Of a stretch of DNA of 64,000 nucleotides, positions 11,065 to 21,029 are shown one piece after another. The notes under the pieces were generated by a model that searched no databases, was not told where the DNA came from, and saw only the letters and a list, made by a program, of their open reading frames with translations. The stretch is from assembly GCF_040712315.1 (NCBI RefSeq), contig NC_134018.1, positions 5,570,001-5,634,000 on the forward strand, read 5' to 3'. Position 1 is the first letter of the stretch. Every line of letters begins with the position of its first letter. Source of the DNA: Castanea sativa (lineage: Eukaryota > Streptophyta > Magnoliopsida > Fagales > Fagaceae). Both the position numbers and the translations under genes were made by a program.

Positions 11065-13258
11065 TCAAGAAGGGAGGGCATCAATGTTGGGATCATCCTG
11101 AGCTAGTTTGGTGGAGGTGTCGTCCTCAATGTTAACATCGTCTGAGCCTGTTTGGAGAAGGGAACTTGTAGCAGTGCCAAGGTTAAGTTTAATGGAGCTA
11201 AAGTCAACTCTAGGAAAGTTGTCTATAGCATCCATCCTAAAATCTTCAAACCCTACTGCATAGTTAGTGTCCAGCAGGTCAGTAAACTCCTTGGACGCCT
11301 TGAACTCCTCCACTGCCTCGTCTTTAGCTTTCTCGAGGAGAAGACTCAACTCATCATTCTTCTTTTGAAGAAGGTCAAGACGGTCGTCCTTCTTGGCAGC
11401 ATCGGATTTCAGCTCCCCCACCAAAGCTCTCAACCCCTCAGCCTCGTCCTTGGCCTTGTTTGCCACCTCGGCCCAAGTCCTGCAGTCGTTTTTAATCTCT
11501 TCTATTCTTTTCTCTAGAAGGATCCTCGTCCTGTCCATCTTTGTGGCCTATCTGAACGCAGCTATGAACTTCGACATTGCCTACATGAAAGATAAAAAGG
11601 TTCAAGAGACAAAAATAACAGTGGATAACATGGCTAAACCAAGACAAGATAAAGATGCTCACCTTAAAAAGGTCATGGACGCCGGAGTGCTCAAACTCCT
11701 TCAAAGACATGTCGTAGCACGCAACCACGTCCTCGCCTATTATAGCCTCTTGGAATCGTTCCCAAGCCAAATCCTCATTCTCCAATAAGTTTGTAGAAGT
11801 CCTTTAAGGAGGCTGGGACGAAGCAAGAGCAGGGGACTTGGACGGGGTAACGCTAACAGGCGTGGACGAGTCGATATCAACGACTGGGATGGACGGCTGG
11901 GAGGAAGGAGGATCAGGCCTGGACGACCCTTGCTTGGCTTTCTTTCCCCGACGACTGGGCAAGCTTCCCAGGTCCAAGTTTTTGGACAAGCTTTTCCTCT
12001 TGTCTTTAGCAGCAGGACGAGGTTAGGGTTGAACTTCAGGCCTAGCCATCTCGTCAATCACCTCCTTTCCCTTATTTCCCTTCATGGTTACCATTCCTAA
12101 AAAAAAAAAAAAATACATGTACACATATAAGTATCTATAAAAATAAAATATTTATATGTACCTTAAGAAAGAAAAGCACTCACGTCTACGGACAGTTTGC
12201 TCATGCGCGAGGGCTTCGACGGATCTCAAGGCCGAGTCCCTACCTGTGCAAACGTCGAAGAGTCACCAACGACTGAAAGTTTCTCTCGGGGTGTAGACGA
12301 GCCCTGTGGACGCGATCACGGTGGAACTTACTCAAAAAAGGTCGTCTAACAGCTGAAAAAGGAAGAGGAAAATTAAGGTTAGACCACTGTTTAAAAATAA
12401 AACACAACAAGATCAATAAAAATAAAAATAAAAAAGAACGAAGGAAAAACATGACATACCTTCTTGACGAAGGTTGCCTAATTCTCCAGTATAAGGAGCA
12501 AATGAATCTCTACCAACCTCAATAGGATGCCCCGCCCAGAAACCAGAGACAAAGAAAAATTATGTCTTCCAGCTTCTGTCAGACGAGGGCAAAGACTTAA
12601 TCAATCTACAGTCATTGCCCCTAGCTGTAAATTGATAAAGGCCTAGAGATTGACTTATCTCGAAGGGTTTATAACAGTATAGGAACTCGTCCACGGTGAT
12701 AGGACAGTTCCCATCAAATACCTCTCTCCATAAGACTTGCATAGAGACAATAAGTCTCCATGCGTTGGGGTTAAGCTGACACACTCCCAAGCCCAGCCTA
12801 GTGAGTAATTCCCTTGCAAAGGCATTCAAAGGAAGTCTGAGCCCCCCTAACAAGTAAGCTTCGTAAACATCTATTCCAAAAAGAGGTTGGCAACACCATT
12901 CACCTCAGACGGCTAACCTAGGATTTAGGTCGTCAGGAATTTGGAACCAACTCCTAAGAGCATCTAAGCTCCTCTCGTCCATCCTAGAAGGGATCTCTAT
13001 AGCACAACTATATACAGTTTCCTCTTCATCCAAATGGGAGGACGGCAGGATGCTCGTTGAGGTATCAGCCCCAGAGTCTGCCCTCGTCCTAACATTTTCT
13101 TGTAAGGTCTCGATGGGAATTCCTGGGACGCCAGAGGTATATTCCTCTGTTGTGTGGCCACTACTACTACTATCGTTACTAGAAGTATCATAACTAGAAG
13201 AATCGTGATACTCGTTTATGGCTTTGACTACACTGTCGCTAGACGAATAGGAAGCCAT
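11065..13258 (-). pseudogene. Antisense spliced gene in the Tat element (PF04195-like protein plus coiled coil)
   Basis: On the minus strand a Ser-rich start (MASYSSSDS, ATG at 13258) leads into a domain I recognise as the plant 'putative gypsy type transposon' family (PF04195), with GGLRLPLNAFAREL, NAWRLIVSMQVLWREVF and ITVDEFLYCYKP. Exon 1 runs to 12460, where AAG|GTATGT looks like a 5' splice site. A CAG acceptor lies at 12353, a further donor (GTGAGT) near 12178, an acceptor near 12099, another donor (AAG|GTGAGC) near 11665 and an acceptor near 11554. The last exon (about 11550-11065) encodes a long charged coiled coil and ends DALPS-stop. Defects: TGA at 12905, TAA at 12560 and probably a stop near 11804. 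Function is unknown. Exon borders downstream of exon 1 are tentative. Confidence 0.7.
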
Positions 13259-13607
13259 TGAGGATGTCCTAACACTTAAAAAGGAAAGTTTGAGAGTTAA
13301 AGTAAAGGGAATACCTAGCTCTAGAAGGATGTCAAAACAGAAAATCTGAAAAAGTGAGAGGGGCACGAGAGGGAAACCACTATTTATAGGTAGAAAAGTC
13401 TTGGTATCCACAACGACGAGGCCAATGGGAAAGTGACACGTGGCGCCTACCTCGAAGGGGTAAATCGACGCGGCCAACCACCTATGAAAGTATGACACGT
13501 GGTGCGCTTCTTAAAAAAAAAAAAAAAAAAAAACAAAACAAAAGTGAAGAAAAGACTCGTCCTAAAGTCTGGTGATACGCTGCATACCCCCTGGACGAGG
13601 GGGCAAC
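13259..13607. other. Antisense-gene upstream region and polypurine tract
   Basis: This holds the presumed promoter and 5' leader of the antisense gene: its complement contains TATAAATAG near 13380 (minus strand), a plausible TATA box about 125 bases before the ATG. A poly-A run is at 13513-13531. The purine-rich GACGAGGGGG just before the 3' LTR (about 13594-13603) is the likely plus-strand priming tract. Confidence 0.6.
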
Positions 13608-14196
13608 TGATGAGGGATGAAGACACTCAGACTGTCCCCGGACGGTCATCACACCGGCAGCCGTCCAGGAGTTAGCATCAAGACGAGGCTAACGCGCAAG
13701 GCCGACCTTGGATGAAAACAAAGCTACATCCCTTGTCCATGGGATGCGCACAACCCCGTCCTGAAGGGACTCATCCACATGAAGACCCCTGAACGAGGCT
13801 TTTACACTTTAGAATTACTAAGTATATTTTACCACTCCGTAATTCACGCATAACTTCAGGCGACCGTTGTATAAGAAAATATAACTCCTAAACGGTTGTA
13901 GGAGTTATCCATGAACCCCCGACCTCCTCAAATCCATGAGAGGTTATAATTCCAATAATTGCTCCTAGGACACTATATAAACACCCGTTCAGACCAATGA
14001 AAGGTACGTTTTGATTGCTCCAAAAAAATTGGAACTCCAAAAATATAGAGAGAAAACTAACTTCGTCATCAAAGGGTTCTTGGCCGGCAACTCCGGTCAC
14101 CTTTGATCGCTTTTCTTTCTTTTTTAGGTCATTGAGAGAGCAAGTGGTCCTTTCAAGGATGAAGCATCCAGCCTACTGATTTTCTTCACATCATCA
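13608..14196 (+). repeat. 3' LTR of the Tat-type element
   Basis: 589 bp, same ends as the 5' LTR, followed by the TSD AGTTG at 14197-14201. Differences from the 5' LTR are mostly transitions. Confidence 0.95.
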
Positions 14197-15890
14197 AGTT
14201 GAAATAGTATTTTAAATTTCTTAAAACTACTTTATGAGCTGAATTTCAACTAGTAAAACATATCATAAAATATTAATATACTTATTTTGAGTTAAAGAGC
14301 ATATTGTATGATGTATAGAGCTCACATTATGCACATAGCATAAGTGAACAAGACCAAGTATTTTCCATACGATACAGAAAATGTTGTATTCAATGAAATG
14401 AAACGAATATGTTTTATGTACTGATCGGATGATATGAGATTTAAATTCATCAGGTAGGTAAACAAACTAATGACAAAATAGATTAAATGACACAATAATC
14501 TGAAAGAAATTTTCTAGAGAAGCACTGATAATAAGAATAGATGGAATGATGTATGTGGTTTTTCTTTTATTGGGACTATGATTTTAGATTTGAACCTTAA
14601 ATATTTTTGTTGAAAATACGAAGAAATCCATTTTGATCTTCAACTTTTCAATGACATGGAAATGAAATGGACAAAAGAAATGACAATTGAATCAAGGTAC
14701 TACCACAAATATAAAGTTAGTCAAACATGTGCGAGGAAAGCTGAAGAAAAGAGATGCATGCTTGTAATGCAAGTGGCATATGAAGATTAAACTGATTAAA
14801 TTCAATGATTGAAATGTGATCTAATTGGGACTAGTGACTTTCACAATGCCACAAGATTTTCAGGGAACTAGTGGGAGACTGAGAAGTACGTACATAAAAT
14901 AAAAAAATAAAAAAATAAAAAAAATTTACTATATGGCCAGAAATTATAAATAGATAAATTCTCCAACCATGCATTGAATTAATCAATTTGCTTTTTAATA
15001 ATTGAGTCGAGTCATATTGAGTATTAAATCATTAAGATTATTTTATTTTATTTTTGTGAAAAAATCGAACTTAATCCTTGGAGATTGAGATGCACTTGCC
15101 TTGAAACTATCAACCTTTGCTCCATCACCCCTCTCAACTTTGAGTTAGATTATTTATTTAAGTTTGGAACTTATTTTTTGAACAAGCTCAAACTTATTTA
15201 TGTACTATACTTGATTAACTTCCTACACATATATAAACCACACATATATAAAGTAAATAAATATTATGACTGAAAATTTCTATGATTAAATCTATATTGA
15301 TGATTAATACACAAATTGTTTAGAGTATACTGTTTGAATTAATTAGATAGATTGTTTTTAATTTGTGATCTTATATTATGGCTAGAAATCATATATAATT
15401 TTTACTAAAAAAATGGAGACAAGTTATTTATGTGCTAGATTAAGTGTTTTTTTTTTTTTTTTGGAGAAACAAGATTTAGTGTATTTCTAAATCAATTGAT
15501 TAATAATCCATGTTAGAGACTACCTTAAAATTTTCTTCACCTATGTCATAGTAAATGATTTTTCTCGTTTGCACAGGACAAATAGTCCAAAATGAGACAA
15601 AAAAGAAGTCAAAGTTGGTGTTCTGTGGGCATTGTTTTCACTTTTAAGTGGTGAGAAAGACAGCATGACTCACCTGCACAACGATTGAAGGAGGAAAATG
15701 TTTGCGTCATTTCAGGAACTTCATGTTTATTTTTCCGTCCGTATGCGTTTTTCTTTTTCTGTTTTAAATCACTGAAAATTTTTTCAGCTATTTTTATTTT
15801 CCTTTTGACCTTAAAAAGAAAGACTAAATTAATGTTTGACACAGTATTTACAATATTATATTAGATATCTATATTTTTGTGGATATTATG
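14197..15890. other. Unit A upstream region shared with unit B
   Basis: Non-coding DNA that matches 47701-49377 almost base for base. No gene is seen. It holds AT-rich stretches, short poly-A/T runs and the ABCC distal promoter from about 15540. Confidence 0.75.
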
Positions 15891-16136
15891 AGTCCGTTTG
15901 GATAGAACTTATTGCTGAAAATTGAAAACTGAAAACTGAAAACACTGTAGTGAAATAATTTTTAAATGTGTAAATAGTACTACGGGACCCATTTTTAATA
16001 AAAAATTGCTAAAAAAGTACATATACAATGCGCGCACTGCGCACTTGTCTCCGCAGCAGCAAAAAAAAAAAAAAAAAAAAAATGGAAAGTAGCAAAACGC
16101 GGACGCAGCTACTTTCAGCCGAATCCAAACACGTTC
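15891..16136. mobile_element. MITE-like insertion present only in unit A
   Basis: A 246-bp insertion with imperfect inverted ends (AGTCCGTTTGGATAGAAC at the left; AATCCAAACACGTTC at the right) and a likely 4-base duplication TATG (15887-15890 and 16137-16140). Unit B reads straight through at 49371-49385 with a single TATG. It contains GCGCGCACTGCGCAC and a poly-A run, and no protein. The superfamily is not assigned. Confidence 0.8.
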
Positions 16137-16743
16137 TATGTGAGAGAGTTTGAATTACGTTGGATGTGAAACAATAATGCCCAAGACAAAAAAGAGGAGA
16201 ATCACTTAAATAGTTCAGAGAAAAACGATTAATATACCCGTAGGTAAGAAAGATAAAGGCCAAAAATTATATTATTAAAAAAAATAAAATGTCAATTAAG
16301 AAAGTATCTGAAAATATAGTGTTAGATGGAGTAGAATGGAGAAGAATATAGTTTTGGCACAATTTTGTAGTTGTCTTTGACTTTTTGTGTTGCCTGTGTC
16401 CTTTTAGTTAATCACGCAAACATTGACGCCCATGTCGAGAAAAATCAACCCGCAGACGTTCTGTTGTTATCCATTGCATGAATCCCCAATGAGTAAGCTA
16501 GGAACATCACTTTTAGCGCAACTTGGTGCCATAACTCATTTATAATTAGGATGGATATATTCATTGGATATTAAGGGTTGGTTTGATACTGTACAGCAGC
16601 ACTTATTTTTATAATATTTTTTAATTCATACATGTTTACGTGGTACTTAAACATCGTTATTAAAAACTGTTAGAGCCACTATATATGCCCAAGGAAAGCC
16701 AGCTTTGATTCCCTCTCTATCTCAGCCTGTCATTTTGGACTAC
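16137..16743. other. Distal promoter of gene A
   Basis: Non-coding, matches 49374-49982 of unit B. It ends in the TCTCAGCCTGTCATTTTGGACTAC block that also lies next to the TATA-like box of the decayed copy at 3731-3770. No transcription-factor site is claimed. Confidence 0.6.
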
Positions 16744-17322
16744 CGGAGCGGGCAGAATGCTAGAGCAAAAAATGCAGTCGTCTAAGGCCTGAAGCAAAAA
16801 AAAAGCCCTCAAATTTTAATCAATAGGGTTATTTATAATAAATAAATAAAATAATATATTTTACCAGATGAAAAATAAATAAAAAAGAAAGAAAAATGCA
16901 ATGTTCACAATATTTTTCACAACACTTTAACAACTAATGTTAAGTAGTAGGTTATTATTGATGGCAAAAAAATAAATATAGTGATATTTTCAAATAAAAA
17001 ATAAAAGCAACTTAAAACATAAAATTTGTTATAAAAAATATTGTGAATATTGCACTTCTAAAAAAAATAATAAGAGTTGAGTCAGTAAACTTTTATTAGT
17101 TCTCATTTAAGTCTACCACTTACACCACTTTTTTATTTACCACTATCAATCTGTCATATTAACAAATATGAAAAGTTTTGTCAAACTTTTTTTATTTATA
17201 AAACTTTTTTAAAAAAAGAAAAAAATTCTATGTAGTTTATATTAATTAGTAGTAATTTTACCTTTATTACAAGATAATTAATTTTCGCTTTAGGCGCCAA
17301 ATGCATCAAGCCGCCGGACTAC
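16744..17322. mobile_element. Promoter-proximal insertion shared by units A and B
   Basis: GGACTAC flanks the segment on both sides (16737-16743 and 17316-17322), while the decayed copy at 3745-3765 has the two flanks joined. Inside it is an imperfect foldback with arms 16897-16923 and 17028-17054. It therefore looks like an insertion with a 7-base duplication carrying or containing a MITE. The equivalent in unit B lies at about 49983-50528, with an altered right end. Confidence 0.55.
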
Positions 17323-17325
17323 AGT

Positions 17326-17335
17326 TTTATAAATA
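17326..17335 (+). promoter_or_regulatory. Probable TATA box of gene A
   Basis: TTTATAAATA lies 65 bases before the ATG and is preserved in unit B (50529-50538) and, as CTATAAATAT, in the decayed copy at 3761. Position and conservation fit a core promoter with a short 5' leader. Confidence 0.6.
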
Positions 17336-17400
17336 CCATGAATCTTTAAACTTAACATGCGTATCGAATCCATCCAACATCCACAAAAGCTCCACTAAAA

Positions 17401-20400
17401 ATGGAACTTGTCCAATCCTCAAAGCACGGTATGTCAATCTTGTTCTCACACCACTACTCCTCAATCACGTACTCAGGTACTGATTTTCTCACAAAACCCA
17501 TTTTCCTACGTGGGTTTTCCGGTTCTTTGCACTTGGTTTTGTTATCTGTGTTGTTTATCTCATGGTTGTGCAAGAAATTTAAGGTGGGGCATAGTGAAGG
17601 TCCAAAAGAGAAGTTTAAGAACAAAGGGAGTTTGTACTGTAAACAGACTGTAATTTGTTGTTTTGGTGTTTCTGTGTTTAGTCTAGTGTTATGTTTATTG
17701 AATTACTTTTATTGGTATAGAAATGGTTGGTCTGATGAAAGGCTAATGACCCTTTTGGATTTAGCACTCAGAACACTTGCTTGGGGTTCAGTATGTGTTT
17801 ACTTGCGTACTCAATTGTTCAATTCAGCTAAATCAATGTACCCGTTTTTATTGAGAGTTTGGTGGGGTTTCTACCTCTGTAGTTCTTGTTATTGCCTTGC
17901 CATAGATGTTGTTCTTTATAGGAAACATGTTAATTTACCAGTTCAGTATTCTGTTTCCGATGTTGTCTCGGTTGTCTCGGGTTTCTTCCTCTGTTATGTG
18001 GGATATTTTGGAAAGAATGAGGGTGAAGATACCCTTCTTGAAGAACCTCTTTTGAATGGCAATTCTAGTGGTAGTAATGAAGCAGCTTCAAGCCAGTCTA
18101 AGGGGGTTGATACTGTAACCCCTTTTTCAAGTGCTGGATTTTTTAGCAATCTTACACTCTCTTGGCTGGGTCCTCTAATTGCTCTAGGCAACAAGAAGAC
18201 TTTAGACCTCGAGGATGTTCCTCAACTTGCTCCCGGTGATAGTGTAGTTGGGGCCTTCCCCGTTTTTAGAAATAAGCTTGAGACAGAGTGTGGTACGGTT
18301 AATAATGTGACCACATGGAAGCTAGTGAAGGCATTACTCTTCTTTGCATGGAAAGAGATTCTTTTGACAGCCCTGTATGTGATGATCTACACATTGGCTT
18401 CCTATGTTGGACCATATCTTATTGACAATTTTGTTCAATACCTTAATGGGCGCCGACAGTACAAGAATGAGGGATATGTGCTGGTTTCAGTGTTTTTTGC
18501 TTCAAAACTTGTGGAATGCATCGCACAGAGGCACTGGTTCTTTAATTTGCAGCTGGTTGGAATTAGGGTCAGATCAGTCTTGGCTACAATGATCTATGAT
18601 AAGGGTATGACTCTTTCATGCCAGTCAAAGCAGGGACACACTAGTGGGGAGATCATCAATCTCATGACAGTTGACGCTGAGAGGATAGGTGACTTTGGTT
18701 GGTTTATGCACGATCCGTGGATGGTCCTTGTTCAAGTTGCTGTTGCATTGTTAATTTTATATAAAAATCTTGGGCTTGCTTCAATTGCAGCTTTTGTTGC
18801 AACTGTACTTGTTATGTTGGCAAATTATCCATTGGAGAAATTCCAAGAGAAGTTTCAGGACAAGATAATGGAGTCAAAAGACAAAAGGATGAAGGCAACG
18901 TCTGAGATTTTAAGGAACATGAGAATTCTAAAGCTTCAAGGATGGGAGATGAAGTTTCTATCTAAAATTGCCAAGCTTAGGGAAACCGAGGCAGGATGGT
19001 TGAAAAGGTATGTATACGCTAATGCTATGACTACATTTGTCTTTTGGGGTGCTCCCACATTTGTGTCTGTGGCCACTTTTGGTGCTTGCATGCTAATGGG
19101 AATCCCACTTGAGTCGGGGAAGATCTTATCTGCACTTGCAACGTTTAGGATTCTTCAGGAGCCTATATTTAATCTTCCTGACACAGTTTCAATGATTGCA
19201 CAAACTAAAGTGTCCCTTGATCGAATTGTTTCATTTCTTCGTCTTGAGGACTTGCAGTTTGACACAATAGAGAAGCTTCCAAGAGGTAGTTCTAATACAG
19301 CAATAGAGATTATTGATGGAAATTTCTCTTGGGATTTATCTTCCTCTAATCCTACATTGAAAGATATAAATTTGAAAGTGCAACATGGCATGAGGGTTGC
19401 TGTTTGTGGAACTGTTGGTTCAGGCAAGTCAAGTTTGCTTTCTTGTATCCTTGGAGAAATACCCAGGATATCTGGCACTGTTAAGTTGTGTGGGACAAAG
19501 GCCTATGTTGCTCAGTCACCATGGATACAGAGTGGCAAGATAGAAGAGAACATATTGTTTGGTAAGGAGATGGAAAGAATGAGGTATGAAAGGGTCCTTG
19601 AAGCATGTTCCTTGAAGAAGGATCTCGAAATTCTCTCGTTTGGAGATCAGACACTAATAGGTGAGAGAGGAATCAATTTGAGTGGTGGACAGAAGCAAAG
19701 GATTCAAATTGCACGTGCTCTATACCAAAATGCTGATATCTATTTGTTTGATGATCCTTTTAGTGCTGTTGATGCTCATACAGGATCCCACCTCTTCCGG
19801 GTAATTTCCTTTCCTACTCTAATGTCATTTCATTCTGATTAAAATGCATTTTTCCCCCCTTAATTTATTATATTATAAATTGGTGTTCTACAAATTTGAA
19901 GATAGTTTCTTGTTGTCAGTAGGGGTACTTGAATATTATTGCACTTTGTTCAGTCTTTGTTTTCTGTAGTTAATACATAGCTCTTTTTGAAATGGATTTA
20001 CTTGATTCATACATGGCAGGAATGTTTGCTGGGCCTCTTGAGTTCAAAAGTAGTGATTTATGTTACTCATCAAGTAGAGTTCTTACCTGCTGCTGATCTT
20101 ATCTTGGTGAGCCATTCACATTAAGTTTATTTCCACCTTTTTATTTATGATCTCAACTTATGAATGGATTGTTCCCCACTTTTCTATCTGTGAAATCAAC
20201 TATTACATTTGTTGTTAGGTCATGAAAGAAGGAAAAATTACTCAAGCTGGAAAGTACAATGACATTCTTAATTCCGGAACTGATTTTATGGAACTTGTGG
20301 GAGCACATAAGAAAGCTTTGTCTGAACTTGATTCTGCAGAGGCAGGGTCAGTTTCTGAAAGTACAAATATGAGCAAGGATGTTGGAGATATGGATATTAC

Positions 20401-20967
20401 TGATGGGGTTGTTGAAAAAAATGAAAATAAAGATGTTCAAAATGGTAAAACAGATGATGTTGTTGGATCAAAGGGACAGATTATCGAAGAAGAAGAGAGA
20501 GAGAAAGGTAAAGTTGGGTTTTCAGTCTATTGGAAATATATTTCTATGGCATACAAAGGAGCTCTTGTGCCCTGTGTATTGCTGGCACAGGTTCTCTATC
20601 AGATCCTTCAAATTGGAAGCAATTATTGGATGGCTTGGGCAACTCCAATCTCACAGGATGTTAAACCTACAGTTTCTAGCTCTACTCTTATAAGTGTTTA
20701 TGTCGCTTTGGCCATTGGAAGTTCATTTTGCATCCTTGTGAGATCCCTGGTACTTTTTACTGCTGGGTTCAAGACAGCCACTATACTCTTCAATAAGATG
20801 CACTTATGCATTTTCCGTGCCCCCATGTCCTTCTTTGATGCCACTCCAAGTGGAAGAATCCTAAACAGAGTAAGTGGGAAATGTTTATGGGTATTTCCAT
20901 ATTGAAAGCTTCAAGAGTCATAGTTTACAATTTTATATAGCTTTTTCCTTCGGTTTAAACAGTTCTC

Positions 20968-21029
<62 letters not shown>

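Larger units (their letters stand above)
4089..14196 (+). mobile_element. Ty3/gypsy LTR retrotransposon, Tat-type, defective
   Basis: A complete structure: two 589-bp LTRs (TGATGAGG...CATCA), target-site duplication AGTTG at 4084-4088 and 14197-14201, a primer binding site directly after the 5' LTR, a purine-rich tract before the 3' LTR, and gag-protease-RT-RNaseH-integrase in that order. A second RNase H domain after the first, plus an antisense gene between integrase and the 3' LTR, fits the Tat lineage of plant gypsy elements. The coding regions carry many stop codons and at least two frameshifts, so it cannot make its own proteins. About 34 differences between the LTRs (eye count) point to an old insertion. 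Unit B has the empty site at 47697-47710. Confidence 0.93.

Noticed and set aside
17994..18194. Small minus-strand frames inside ABCC exon 1
   Set aside because: Shadows of a well-supported transporter exon.
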